64,000 nucleotides of DNA from Hyperoodon ampullatus. Lineage: Eukaryota; Chordata; Mammalia; Artiodactyla; Ziphiidae. Both the position numbers and the translations under genes were made by a program. How positions within the stretch are numbered: position 1 is the stretch's first letter; each line of letters starts with the position of its first letter. Location: positions 77,155,983-77,219,982 of the forward strand of contig OX457071.1 of NCBI GenBank assembly GCA_949752795.1, in the 5' to 3' direction. The notes beneath the pieces were generated by a model. The model had not been told where the DNA came from. It saw only the letters and a program-made list of their open reading frames with translations, and searched no databases. Of this stretch, positions 11,043-21,981 are shown one piece after another.

Positions 11043-11331
11043 AATATTTATGATTCCTGAAATTCCACCTAAAGAGATTCAGTCTTTTGAACCTTAAAGG
11101 CTTTCCATCTCCTGGGTTCCCTCTAAAGCACAAGTACCCAGCGGTTATCAGTTACAGAGGGAATGTAGTCCAGAAGGGCCAGACGTGGCCTCCTAAGCGA
11201 CCACACGTGGGATGTAGAGAACAGCATCTCCGTCCGTGGGAATCAGGCCAGGACTTCAAAGGGCATTTTCAAGGACTCTCCTCTCTTACTTTTGCCCCCC
11301 TCTTAGGGCCCGCTAATAGAAAGGACCTGGG

Positions 11332-11541
11332 GGGCTTGCCTGGTGGCACAGTGGTTGAGAGTCCGCCTGCCGATGCAGGGGACACGGGTTCGTGCCCCGG
11401 TCCGGGAGGATCCCATATGCCGCGGAGCGGCTGGGCCCGTGAGCCATGGCCGCTGAGCCTGCGCGTCCGGAGCCTGTGCTCCGCAACGGGAGAGGCCACA
11501 GCAGTGAGGGGCCTGCGTACCGCAAAAAAAAAAAAAAAAAA
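11332..11541 (+). mobile_element. CHR-type SINE, short form, with perfect 14-bp duplication
   Basis: Full-length element ending in GCGTACCGC and a pure A tail of about 19. AGAAAGGACCTGGG is repeated exactly at 11318-11331 and 11542-11555. Confidence 0.9.
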
Positions 11542-11555
11542 AGAAAGGACCTGGG

Positions 11556-11974
11556 CTTGGGAACATATGTGATCCTACACTATTTTTATTGTATTTAGTA
11601 ATTAAAAATTAGTCTGGAGAAGAGACTGGTAAATGTGTCCAGAACGGTTCCCTAGTCGGGGGCGGGGGAGGGGTGCGCAGGGGGAGGCGGGGCGCGTGCA
11701 GCAGCCTGTGTTTGCAGGAGCAGTTCCGGGCACCCAGCCCCCTCACAGCCGGTTCCCTCCCAGCGTCCGCCCCCGCCAGCTGCACTTCTTGGCTTCTCCC
11801 TCTGTATTCTGCCACTTGTTCCCTTCCCAGCCAGATTTCTTCTACAATTTCGCCAGGTTTCTGTAGCTGTGTTCAATATTTGAGTTGTTACACATTTGTT
11901 AGAGGGCTCTTCAAGATGCTTCACGTCTCTGCACTTTTAGTTGTGTGTAGAATAGGTGGAAGTGAACTTGCCCT
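11556..11974. other. Unique intergenic DNA with a small GC-rich part
   Basis: A short GC-rich stretch at about 11650-11780 is flanked by AT-rich DNA. No gene is recognised. Confidence 0.35.
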
Positions 11975-12197
11975 TTTTTTAAAAAAATTAATTTATTTAT
12001 TTTTGGCTGCATCGAGTCTTCGTTGCTGCGCGCGGGCTTTTCTCTAGTTGCGGTGAGCGGGGCTGCTCTTTTTTGCGGTGCGCGGGCTTCTCATTGCGGT
12101 GGCTTCTCTTGTTGTGGAGCACGGGCTCTAGGCGTGTGGGCTCAGTAGTTGTGGCTCGCGGGCTCTAGAGCGCAGGCTCAGTAGTTGTGGCGCAGGG
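11975..12197 (-). mobile_element. CHR-type SINE, long form, truncated head
   Basis: The long-form body and A/T-rich tail are present, but the sequence stops at about 12197 before the tRNA-like promoter region, so the 5' head is missing. Confidence 0.75.
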
Positions 12198-12559
12198 TCC
12201 CTGAACATGCGCCTTGATCTGGGGGAAAGCTTTTTTTTTTAATCTATTTTTCTCTTTCTAGATCAAAGTACAACTTATATTCACCATCATCATCTTTCCT
12301 CCATCATAATTTCACCCTGGAAGAGAAACATTAAAATGCAGTCTTGGTTCTTCAGGATAAGCCAAGTCCTGTTTTGTGTGAATGTAACTTAGTATTATCT
12401 ATTATCAGCAGTATTGAGAAAAATAATTCCTTGGTGGTCAGCAGCCATTTACAAGAGAAAGTGTCTCTTCATCCATTCTTGTTTAGTATTAATTCCTTAA
12501 AGTTCCAAAGTCCTCCTCTGAGGAAAGCCATGAAATGGAACTGAATTAAAACTAATTAC

Positions 12560-12884
12560 ATGGGACTTCCCTGGTGGCGCAGTGGTTAAGAATCCGCCTG
12601 CCAATGCAGGGGACACGGGTTCGAGCCCTGTTCCGGGAAGATCCCACATGCCGCGGAGCAACTAAGCCCATGTGCCACAACTACTGAGCCCGGATGCCAC
12701 AACTACTGAAGCCCACGCACCTAGAGCCCATGCTCTGCAACAAGAGAAGCCACCGCAATGAGAAGACCGCGCACCACAACGAAGAGTAGCCCCCGCTCGC
12801 CTCAACTAGAGAAAGCCCGTGGGCAGCAATGAAGACCCAATGCAGCCAAAAATAAATAAATAAATTTATTTAAAAATAAACAAA
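12560..12884 (+). mobile_element. CHR-type SINE, long form, with 13-bp duplication
   Basis: Complete element ending CCAATGCAGCCAAAAATAAA. TAAAACTAATTAC is repeated at 12547-12559 and 12885-12897. Confidence 0.9.
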
Positions 12885-13077
12885 TAAAACTAATTACCTG
12901 ACAAGAATAATATTTCTTGTTAACAGAAAATATTCACATGGTTTTGGGGCCGCCGACTAAGGAATGGCTTCTAATTTCAGAGAGATTCTGTTTCACCCGA
13001 GGGAAATGAGGTGAGAAAGGCCCACTTACTGTGGTTATTTTGTTTCTGCCATGTCCATGGGGACTTCCGTGTGCTCA

Positions 13078-13195
13078 TTTATTATGTAAAAAAAATTACT
13101 GAGTGACTTCTACGTACTAGGCAAGGGGCTAGATAGTTTGGCAGCTACTGTACCCACCCAAACCCTGGGCCCTCACCTCAAGGAGCTGAAAATCT
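13078..13195 (+). mobile_element. MIR/L2-like fragment
   Basis: ACTGAGTGACTTCTACGTAC and GGCAAGGGGCTAGATAG resemble the conserved core of these families; CCTCACCTCAAGGAGCTGAA follows as in L2-type elements. Confidence 0.4.
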
Positions 13196-13349
13196 AACAG
13201 GAGAACTAGGACGATTCTGGAATAAACACTTCTCAGCAGGTGCCACTGGGAACTCAAAGGAAAGGAAAGTGGTCCTTTCCAACAGAGACCATCAAGGACA
13301 GCTTCTGCGGTAGAACCAGGCCATGACAGAGGGTGTAGTATTGACAGTT

Positions 13350-13720
13350 TCCTCTTGCTGCCATAACAATTCCACAAACGAGGCTAAAGCATCACAAGTC
13401 TATTATCTTCCAGTTGCAGAGGCCAGAAGCCCAACACGGGTCTCACTGGCTAAAACCAAGGCATTGGCAGGGCGGCCTTCAGCCTGGAGACTCTAGGGAG
13501 AGTCTGTTTCCTGTCCATTTGGGTTGTTCTTTGTGGTTGTAGGACCCAGGGCCCTGTTTTCTTGCCGGCTGTAGGTTGAGAGCTTTTCAAAGCTTCCGGA
13601 GGCTGCACGTAGCCTCTTCTGACCTACCTTCCCATGGTCAGGGAGTAAGCGTAGGCTTCTTTAAGTCACTACTTTGTGGTAGTTTGTTACAGCAGCGCTA
13701 GCAATCTCCCATTAAAAATA
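13350..13720. mobile_element. Old interspersed repeat, MaLR-associated
   Basis: CTTGCTGCCATAACAATTCC, CAGAGGCCAGAAGCCCAAC, GGTCTCACTGGCTAAAACC and, at the right end, TTTGTGGTAGTTTGTTACAG are familiar from old mammalian LTR-type repeats. The exact family is not resolved. Confidence 0.4.
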
Positions 13721-13724
13721 AAAA

Positions 13725-15150
13725 TAAACCCTCCCCGTGAACTCTCATTATCCTCCAGCTGCTACTTGATCACTTTCCTCCCCTTTCCAACTGTATGTCT
13801 CAGAGTTTTTTGTCTTTTGCTACTGTGCTCATCACAATATCTCCCATCTAGCAGCTCCTCTACCAAAAGAGCTCTTTGCTAAGATTCCAGTGGCTGCCAC
13901 GTCTTTAAATCCAGGGGCCACTTTCCAGCTAGCATTTTACTTGCTTCTTAGTAGCCTGTATCTCGGTTGATCCCTCCCTCCTTGAAACACTCTTCCTTTT
14001 GTTTCTGAAAAGCCCTGTTTTCCTCCAGCCCCCGGCAGCTGATCTGTTTCCTGTGCAGACTCCCCCTCCGCTTCACCATGAATGTTGCATTTCCTCAGCG
14101 TCAGGGCCCCTCCCATTCCATCTACGCTGTCGGCGAGGCTCTTCCTCCACACCTTATCCACGGTACCTGTAGGGCAACTCACATGTTCGCATCTCCCCTG
14201 CTACAAATCAGTTGTCCACGACGGCCTTCGTAACATCTCCGTCCACTCCACAGCGGCTCAGAAGATACCTCCAAAAACAAATTTGAGGTGTCGGTCCACA
14301 GGACGGCACCAGCACCCCAGTTACGTAAGTGAGAACCCAGGAGCCACGCCCTTCTCGCGTGGTCCAGACGGTCAACCCAGCACTGGGGTCTCAAAGTTTG
14401 ACCACTGTTATTTCTCCATTTCAGCTACTTTTCCCCTCATCCATTGTTACCATCCTGGCTCAAGCTGCATCACCTCCCTCTGCAACTAGTAACATTCTGG
14501 CCCTCTGTCTCCACCCCCACCCCACCCCCAACTCATTCCCACACAGCCGATCCTGTCATTCCTCTACTTGGGACCCTTTCATGACTCCCACTGTTCTGAG
14601 TATTAAGACTGAAATCCTTAAAGTGACCTTAAAGGCCCTGGGTGCCTACCTCTCCTTCCTCACCTCCGATCTCTCCCTGCATCTCTGCACTCCAATCACA
14701 AGGGTCTTTTTCAGTGTTTGAGATGCTGGGTCTTGTTCCTTCCACCACAGGGCCTTTGCACACGCAGTGCTTCCCCCCACCGCACCCCCTCTCAGAATGC
14801 TTTCCCTGTTCGTCTTGTTAATTTCTCCTCTGCTTTTGCATCTCAGCTAAAGTGCTTCCTCATTTCCTAGACCAACCAGGTCACATCCCCTCTATGATAA
14901 GAGCTCAAGGAGCTGTGTGTCTTTCCTTTACAGTATTAATCACAATCCAAAATTTCCGTGAGTTTGTAGTGTTACCTGGTGATTATTTGCCTCTCTGCTA
15001 GACTTGGAAGCTCCACAATAATGTCTGTTGTCACTGTTTTGTCCCCAGGGCCTAGCACATCTGGGTGCCCAATAATGTTGAACAAATTAGATGCTGCTGG
15101 AGAGGGTGACAAGCCTGGCATATCGTAAGTTCTCAATAAATATTTGTTCT
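13725..15150 (+). mobile_element. L2 element, about 1.4 kb
   Basis: The pyrimidine-rich L2 ORF2 end is recognisable, for example AAAGTGACCTTAAAGGCCCT and CCACAGGGCCTTTGCACACG. The 3' end has GGAAGCTCCACAATAATGTC, CCCAGGGCCTAGCACATCTG and TCTCAATAAATATTTGTTC. The left half is less certain. Confidence 0.65.
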
Positions 15151-16005
15151 TTTGACTTTCAAAGGTTGTCGAGACACAAACGGGAAAATGTCTAGCAAGT
15201 AGTTGAAAGTGTGAAAATGAAAACATTGGATTTTTGTGATGCAGATCATAACTTTTGTGACCCATGAACACACCAAAAATTCCCATTTATGCAAAATACC
15301 AGAGAGAAAGGGTAGGCAAACTCAAGACCTTGCTTTTCCTTGAGGTCGTCTTTCAGTGTGGACGTAAACCATGCTCCACCCTTTTGCCCTATGAACCCTG
15401 GGCACTGTGACGCCTTCCACCAGAGTGCAGTCCTCTCACCTCCGACCTCTACTTGAGCTCAGTTAAATGTTCTCGCACCTCCTGGGACAGCTCCCAAACG
15501 TTTCTTCAGCTCCTCTTTTCCCCGAGGATTGACGCGACAGCACGTGGTCACGGAGCTGCCACCCACCTGCCCTCCGCCTTCTCAGAAGCCCGCTCTCTGC
15601 GTGTCTTAAATGCCTGCCGTCCTGTGACTTGCTTCTGCCGTCCCCCCCTTCCCAGACCTTTGCCTTGAACTCTAGTTCCTCCTCTCACCTCTGACTTTCT
15701 GAAGGGCATTAGCTCTAGGACATTTTTCGAGTTCCAACCCCCAAGCCCAGAAACTCTTCTTCTCCTGGGGTTACAAGCAATCCGATGCAGTCTGCATGCC
15801 TGCTTCCCGACGTCTGTAGGTTTCCCTTTGCTCTGTCAAGTTGGGCAGCCGGTCTGTCGTGGGCCTCCTTCCACTTCTGCACAGGAAATCACCTTATGAT
15901 AATCTCATCATGGGTTTCATGATCAAAACCCATTTATCCAGCATCTGAAGAAAACACTCAGTTTTTCTTTTCAGGTCTGGTTGATAAAGCAAAATACATG
16001 GTCTT
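15151..16005. other. Intergenic DNA, possibly degraded L2 in part
   Basis: Pyrimidine-rich stretches at 15360-15660 resemble L2 ORF2 but are too diverged to assign. No gene is seen. Confidence 0.3.
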
Positions 16006-16018
16006 AAAAGCAACTGTT

Positions 16019-16218
16019 GGGCTTCCCTGGTGGCGCAGTGGTTGCGAGTCCGCCTGCCGATGCGGGGGGCACGGGTTCGTGCCCCGGTCCGGGAAGATCC
16101 CGCGTGCCGCAGAGCGGCTGGGCCCGTGAGCCATGGCCGCCGAGCCTGCGCGTCCGGAGCCTGTGCTCCACAACAGGAGAGGCCACAACAGTGAGAGGCC
16201 CGCGTAATGCAAAAAAAA
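16019..16218 (+). mobile_element. CHR-type SINE, short form, with 13-bp duplication
   Basis: Complete short element with GGTTCGTGCCCCGGTCCGGG and an A tail. AAAAGCAACTGTT is repeated at 16006-16018 and 16219-16231. Confidence 0.9.
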
Positions 16219-16231
16219 AAAAGCAACTGTT

Positions 16232-17145
16232 CAGTGACAACCATAAGAACAGTTAGTAGTTAATTATAAATTAAAAGTTAAAAATAGACCATGAAAATGT
16301 TCTTTTTACAATTACACAATTAAATATTTCCGGTCAATTTAGATTGGCTCAGATGTTTCCCTTCGAAAATGTTAATTTTGTTATAGAGATTGATTTTGTT
16401 GAGACAAGAGTTGGAGCCTTACACTTTTTGTTCTTCCTAGAGCAAGTTTTACCAATGTTCACTGCAAAAGATTAGATTAAAAATCTGAATGGAATGTTTT
16501 AGAACATCTAGGAGCATACAGACCTTCACAGTAGGATTTTTCTTTCAATTACAGACACAAGAACATTCTGCTCATGTCTGCAAAGGAAACAGAAGTTGCA
16601 GCCAACTATAAATGTAATGAGAAGTAAGTAAATAGCTTGTGTCGCTGTCACAGCTCACTCAGCATAAAAAGTAAACTAACGGAGGATGTGGTAAGAAAAG
16701 AAAATTCGTTTTAGCAATTGTCTCTCAATAATGTAAAGTGTCAACATAAGAATTCTTTAAATGCAGAATGTGATTTTTATCTTGACAGTGTTTCTTTGAA
16801 GTCTTCTGGGAACACGTCTTAAATTATTGAGCAATTCTGACTTATGCAATCACATACTTCATTATTCATCTGAGAAGCAGAGTGGCTATTCGGAGAATGA
16901 AGCTGGGTTCTGTGTTGGAAAGGGCTGGAAAGGCAGGTCTGCAGAGACTGGCAAGGTGGCCACCCTGTAAGGCCTGCTGTGACCCTGGGCCTTTCCCTAA
17001 ATATGCCCTAGAGGTTTTTACCAAATTTTCCAGGAAGCTCTTTTTTCCAAAATGGCTCAAAGCAATTAGAAATAAATTAAAATCAGAGAAAGTTTACTCT
17101 CTCATGATTTTAAGATTGGAAAACACATGTAAGAATTGAAATTTA
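16232..17145. other. AT-rich block without recognisable repeats
   Basis: About 0.9 kb with no SINE, L1 or gene that I can recognise. It could contain conserved noncoding elements but the sequence alone does not show it. Confidence 0.35.
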
Positions 17146-17275
17146 GGAAATTCCCTGGCAGTCCAGTGGTTAGGACTCCACACTTCCACTGCAGGGGACA
17201 TGGGTCCCATCCCTGGTGGGGGAACTAAGATGTTGGAAGCCACATGGCGTGGCCAAAAAAGAAAAAGAAAAAAAG
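17146..17275 (+). mobile_element. Old short CHR-type SINE
   Basis: AAATTCCCTGGCAGTCCAGT head, CACTTCCACTGCAGGGGACA, GGAACTAAGATGTTGG and a GGCCAAAAAAG tail. Confidence 0.75.
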
Positions 17276-17697
17276 GAAAAATGGTTAAGATGGTAAATTT
17301 TATGTCAGGTATTATTTAGCACAACTGAAAAAATAAAATAATTTAAAAAAGAAACCTAGTGGTAGAACTATTACATAAAGGCTTTTGAAAAAAATATAAG
17401 GTATGAAACATTTCTGGTTATTCATCTACTATCTATTAATTGACTACTCTCTTAAAAACAGTGATAATCCACTTTTCCATAAGTCTGACTTCCAGTAATA
17501 TAAACCCTTTGGGAAATGTCCAGAAACTGAGGACAAGAGATGTTTTAATACTTGAAATAGCATCACAGGGTCCTAGCTCTCCTCTGCATAGGAAAGGCTT
17601 TTAGGAATAAGAGGTTTTGTTAGCTCTTAGTTTACATACAGTTTTGAGAAGCAAAGTAATCTTTCATAGCCAACAGCAGATTAAAAGCAGAAAATTA

Positions 17698-17800
17698 GTG
17701 GGAATTCCCTGGCAGTCTAGTGGTTAGGACTCCATGCTTCCACTGCAGGGGGCGCAGGTTCGATCCTTGGTTGAAGAACTAAGATCCCGTAAGCTGTGTG
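17698..17800 (+). mobile_element. Old short CHR-type SINE with 11-bp duplication
   Basis: GGGAATTCCCTGGCAGTCTA head and GGTTCGATCCTTGG B box. GCAGAAAATTA flanks it at 17687-17697 and 17801-17811; the A tail is lost. Confidence 0.8.
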
Positions 17801-17851
17801 GCAGAAAATTACCTAACGGAGGAAAACAACAAAAAAATCCCTCAAAAGAAC

Positions 17852-18066
17852 AATCAAGGTGGGGAGGGAAATAGGGTATTAAGTGTTTAATGTGGACGGA
17901 ATGTCAGTTTGGGAAGATGAAAAAGTTTTGGAGATGGATGGTGGTGATGGCTGCACACAATGTGAAGGTACTTAATGCCCCTAAACTGTACAGTTAAAAT
18001 GTGATAAAATGGTAAATTTTATATTATGTATATTTTATTACAATAAAAAAAGACAGTAAAAAAAAA
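17852..18066 (+). mobile_element. Old L1 (L1M) 3' end
   Basis: GATGGATGGTGGTGATGGCT, CTAAACTGTACAGTTAAAAT and ATGGTAAATTTTATATTATG, ending in AATAAAAAAAG, match the common L1M tail. Confidence 0.7.
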
Positions 18067-18961
18067 GAAAAAAGAGTTCGTCATCAAAGCATATCCCCCA
18101 ACTAATAAACCTGGTACTGCCAAGTCTTTCTAGAAGTTCCTACAAGTTTGCAGAACCAAAATCTCCAAAGAAGAGTGTACCAGGAGATCTCCCTGGCTGA
18201 CCCAGAGTGCTTGGTTCTGAGAAAAAGGTGATCTTTAAAATGTTGATATTTCAGACATTAAAAGAGCCTTTAAAAGTTCATTCAATGCATTCAGATCAGC
18301 AGTTAAGTTCTCTATATGTAGTTTTGGGGGGAGAAAATGGTCCTTGTTCTTGAGGAATTTATATTTATAATCTAATTAAGGAGACAGACCACATGGGTAT
18401 AAAAAAAATTAAATCAGTGTAGCACATCTTCTTTCCAGTTTTCCAGGCCTTTCACAATCTAACCCTACTCTACTTTTTCACTACCCCCCACAGAGAACAT
18501 TCTTTGTAGTTAGGCAGATTTGCTGTGCATCCTCCACGGATTATTAACAACGAGGCCTTTTCTTTCCAGAAAGACAAAAATTGTCTAGAGACCAGAGCCT
18601 GCTTTCCAGGCACTAAGGTATAAAGAGGCTGAGTCATAATCGGGTTTCTTGCATTCACGGGTGGGGGAGGGGAAGCAGGTAGGTAGTCTCAGGGCGCATT
18701 GCACAGCAGCCTCAGGGAGAACCCCTAAAACATCCTGGCCCCGCCTCTGCAGGTGAGGTGATGCTGGTTCCTGCCAGCCCTCAGCCTCTGCTCTGTCTGC
18801 TGCGGGAGGCCCTGGGCCCCGCTTCCTCACTCCACAAAGACCATTCCTCTCCCCTCAAAGTAAAAGGGAGCTGACTTGGTTGCAGTTTCCTTATTATTAA
18901 GTACATTGCGATCATGACTGTTTGAGATGACCTGAAGACAGCTTTATAATTCAGTGCTTCC
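18067..18961. other. Intergenic DNA, no clear feature
   Basis: Mixed sequence; a pyrimidine-rich piece at 18430-18510 may be L2-derived. No gene is recognised. Confidence 0.35.
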
Positions 18962-19145
18962 AAGCTCTGGCATCAGATCTACCAAGGTTGGAATCCCAGC
19001 TCTTTGGTGTCTGGTGAGTTAGTTGGGCTCTGTGTATTTTAGGGTCTTCTTCTATAAAATGGGGTTAATAACATGGTTGACTAGAGGATTAAATGAGATA
19101 ATACACAAGTTTAGGGCAACACCTGGTATACACACATAGTATACA
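18962..19145 (-). mobile_element. MIR element
   Basis: Reversed MIR: GGTTGGAATCCCAGCTCTTT, TTCTTCTATAAAATGGGGTT, GAGGATTAAATGAGATAATA. Confidence 0.7.
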
Positions 19146-19569
19146 TGTTAATCAATTAATTTATACATGGAGAGGTTGCCACTGCCACAGGCTTTGTGCT
19201 CAGGGGGACTTGTGCTGTCTCTCTCTTCTCCTCTTGGCAACTGGATGCATTATGTGGATGAACTTATGTAGCTGATTATTTAAACAGTTTTTAACTATCC
19301 TATTTAGAAGTATCAGGAATTATAAGACAGAAATCACCCAGAATCACTATATCCAGAGAATACCACTTTTAATATTTGGCTGCATACTTTACTGGACATA
19401 TATACATATTTTTGTTTGTTTAATATACGTTATATATTTTATACTATATAATATATATCATTTATATTTTATGTATATAGCTTAAATATAAATACATGTA
19501 CTTATATTGTTTCACCAAATTAGATCCTGTACCCTATTTTGTTACTATATTTCTTTTTTTTAATTTTTA

Positions 19570-19784
19570 TTATTATTATTTTTATTTTTTTGCGGTACGC
19601 GAGCCTCTCACTGTTGTGGCCTCTCCCGTAGTGGAGCACAGGTTCCGGACGCGCAGGCTCAGCAGCCATGGCTCACGGGCCTGGCCGACTCCACGGCATG
19701 TGGGATCTTCCCAGACCGGGGCACGAACCCGTGTCCCCTGCATTGGCAGGCGGACTCTCAACCACTGCGCCACCAGGGAAGCCC
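19570..19784 (-). mobile_element. CHR-type SINE, short form, in the tail of another SINE
   Basis: Complete short-form element on the - strand. Both edges have the same T-rich string (TTTTTTTAATTTTTATT), which is the tail of the long-form SINE to its right, so it inserted there. Confidence 0.85.
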
Positions 19785-19796
19785 TCTTTTTTTTTT

Positions 19797-20065
19797 AATT
19801 TTTATTTATTTATTTAAGTTTTGGCTGCATTGGGTCTTTGTTGCGGTACGCAGGCTTCTTATTGCGGTGGCTTCTCGTTGAGGAACTACTAGGCGTGCAG
19901 GCTTCAGTAGTTGTGGCACACGGGCTCTAGAGAGCAGGCTCAGTAGTTGTGGTGCACGGGCTTAGTTGCTCCGCGGCATGTGGGATCCTCCTGGACCAGG
20001 GCTCGAACCTGTGTCCCCTGCACTGGCAGGCAGATTCTTAACCACTGTGCCACCAGGGAAGTCCT
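19797..20065 (-). mobile_element. CHR-type SINE, long form
   Basis: Long-form body with TTGTGGCACACGGGCTCTAG units and a GACTTCCCTGGTGGCACAG-type head (right end). It carries the short-form SINE in its tail. Confidence 0.85.
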
Positions 20066-20322
20066 ATCGCTATGTGTTTTGAACGCATCAACAAGAGTGT
20101 AAGCTCCACCAGTGGGTAAATCGTGTAGTTTTGCTCACTGTAGTACCAATGGTGTTTGGTTTAATCCATGGTTCATGGCAGGTCCTCAAAAAAATTTAAA
20201 AAACAAAAAACCCGAAGGAATGATTGACTGCATGTCAATAAACGCAATGTTCTTCTATATGGTGTATCAGTTTCCTCAAGTAAGCCTCTGTTTGGAAAAT
20301 TACCCATTTCCAATTTGTTTTA

Positions 20323-20352
20323 TATAGATAGATAGATAGATAGATAGATAGA
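20323..20352. repeat. (TAGA)n microsatellite
   Basis: About seven tetranucleotide units. Confidence 0.9.
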
Positions 20353-20499
20353 AATGTTTAAGATATTTTTTAAAAAGGCACAAAGAATAACACAGTACAC
20401 ATTATTGAATCTAATCAGAATCAACAAATTTTAAGATTTGGACAATTTGTTTCAAATAAAGAAATAAAGCACTGGAGAGAAAGTCGATGTCCTTACGTT

Positions 20500-20860
20500 C
20501 CTCTCCTGAGTCTAGTGTCTGCACTCCTTTCTACACCGGCCACATCTGTCATGAGTCTGGTGTGTACATTTTCAGTCCGTGACTCTATTTGTATAAAGAA
20601 CGTGATTAGCATAGGTTCTGTGGGGTTTTATCTATCAACGTGGTATCATAGTGTACATATAGTTTTGCAACTCCCTTTTCTCCACTCTACAATGATTTTT
20701 GAAGTCTATCTACATATCCTTTGAAAAGTGCAGCTAGTTCATTCACTTAGCTATTTTACATATTTTATTTTCCCACAGCTCCCTACTGCTGGACTTTTAG
20801 GTTCTTCCTGATTTTTCACGATTGCAAACAATTCTATAATGGTCATTGTAATCCCAAAAT
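20500..20860 (-). mobile_element. Old L1 (L1M) fragment
   Basis: GGTATCATAGTGTACATATA, TTTTGCAACTCCCTTTTCTC, GTCTATCTACATATCCTT and CTATAATGGTCATTG correspond to a widespread reversed L1M region; the match is diverged. Confidence 0.45.
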
Positions 20861-21061
20861 TTGATTAGGTGTCTCGCACATAAATTGTAAAGTCCATTAA
20901 ATTCCTTTTATTTACGATATACTTCTTTCAGTTACCTATGTTTCTGTCGTTGAAGACAGAGCAAGGGCAGGACCTTTACCTGCACACAAAGGGAGGAGGG
21001 GGCCAGCCCCTGGGGGGGGCGGGGGGCAGGGAGGCCTGTCCGGGTGCGAGTGCCCGGGGCG

Positions 21062-21129
21062 CAGGTGAGGGCGGAGGCGGCGCCGCGCCGCGCGTCCAGG
21101 TGAGCCTCGCGGGGGGCGGGGCGCAGGTG
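21062..21129 (+). promoter_or_regulatory. Three CAGGTGAG motifs upstream of LATS2
   Basis: CAGGTG followed by AG occurs at 21062, 21097 and 21124, all in the same orientation. Each reads both as a near-perfect 5' splice site and as an E2-box of the kind bound by ZEB/SNAI repressors. They could be alternative first-exon donors or repressor sites. Confidence 0.3.
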
Positions 21130-21362
21130 AGCCGGATCCCGGCGCTCAGCGATGGCCGGGCCATCGGCGCGCGGGGACCCCGGGCTGTCCCCTGGCAGAC
21201 AGTCCGGAGCCCGTCCGCGCGGGAGGACGCGGGACGGCAGCGCCGCGGGGGGGACGGCGGCTGAGGCCGCGGGCCCCGCACGGACGGGCGGACGGACGGC
21301 GGCCGGGCCCCGCGCCCCCTGGGCGGCCGGCGGGCGCGGGCGGGGGCGGCGCTGACGCGGCG

Positions 21363-21372
21363 GTCACGTGAC
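21363..21372. promoter_or_regulatory. Palindromic E-box (USF/MiT-TFE type)
   Basis: GTCACGTGAC is a perfect 10-bp palindrome with a CACGTG core and the T/A flanks preferred by USF and by TFE3/TFEB/MITF factors. It lies about 80 bp before the ETS/YY1-like cluster in the LATS2 promoter. Binding is inferred from the motif only. Confidence 0.5.
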
Positions 21373-21378
21373 GCCCCA

Positions 21379-21402
21379 GGAATGCCAACAATGTAGCGAA
21401 TG
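21379..21402 (+). promoter_or_regulatory. TEAD-type site GGAATG plus a half-match CGAATG
   Basis: GGAATG at 21379-21384 is the TEAD (M-CAT) core, and CGAATG at 21397-21402 is a one-mismatch second copy 18 bp downstream in the same orientation. LATS2 is a known YAP/TAZ-TEAD target in a negative-feedback loop, so the location makes sense. Whether this site is used is inference. Confidence 0.45.
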
Positions 21403-21409
21403 TCCCGCT

Positions 21410-21577
21410 CGGGCTGCGCGCTGGGCCGCGGCGCGAGCGCCGGAAGATGGGGCCGCCCGCCCGCCCGTCCGCCCGGCGCCCCGCGTCCCCGCCCGCCGGC
21501 CGCCCCAGGGCTCGGCGTCCCCCGCGAGGCCCCGGAGCCGCGGGCCAGGCGGCCGCGGACGGCGTAGACGGCGCGAG
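21410..21577 (+). other. LATS2: Probable LATS2 noncoding exon 1 (5' UTR)
   Basis: A strong splice donor, GCGAG followed by GTGAGC, lies at 21577/21578 inside the promoter CpG island, 9.5 kb before the exon that carries the start codon. Human LATS2 also begins with a noncoding exon. An ETS-type CCGGAAG (21440-21446) overlapping a YY1-like AAGATGG (21444-21450) is the kind of element found at TATA-less start sites, so the start is probably close by. The 5' boundary given is a guess; only the donor is read from sequence. Three other donor-like CAGGTGAG sites lie upstream (21062, 21097, 21124). Confidence 0.5.
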
Positions 21578-21981
21578 GTGAGCGGGGCGGCGGGGCCCGG
21601 ATCGGGACTCGGGACGCGGCGGCGGGCGGGGCCGCGCGCTCGGACGGAGGGGGGTCCGCGCCGTCGGGCCACCTCGGCCCTCGGCCCCTCGCGGGCAGGT
21701 CGTCCCCGGACGGAGGCCGCGCCGCCCTCCCCCTCGCGGGCCTCCCCTCCCCCCGGGCCGCGCCCCCGGGTCTTCCCCTCCCCCACCTTCCCCCACCCCC
21801 ACCCCGACCCCCGTCCGGAGTCCGGCCTCCCGCGGCGCTCCCCTGAGCTCGGCGCCCGCCGGGCTCCGGACGCGGGTTCCGACCCAGTTCGCGGCGCCTG
21901 GCGACCCGGCGGAGGCAGGTGGGGCCGGGGAGACACACGTGCCCCGCCCGCAGGCCTCGGTGGGACCCGGACGGTGCGCGC

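Larger units (their letters stand above)
20990..21980. promoter_or_regulatory. LATS2: LATS2 promoter CpG island
   Basis: About 1 kb of very GC-rich, CpG-dense DNA starts abruptly after AT-rich repeat-derived sequence. GC boxes occur, for example at 21114-21122 and in the 21620s, and there is no TATA box. It lies directly upstream of and over the probable noncoding exon 1. Islands of this kind often fire in both directions, and human LATS2 has a divergent lncRNA, LATS2-AS1. I see no exon for one here that can be supported. Long open frames on both strands here are due to base composition. Confidence 0.85.

Noticed and set aside
20976..21938. A 320-codon - strand frame in the promoter island
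   Set aside because: Composition is almost only P, R, G and A, and other frames on both strands are also open. CpG islands lack the AT-rich stop codons, so this is expected.
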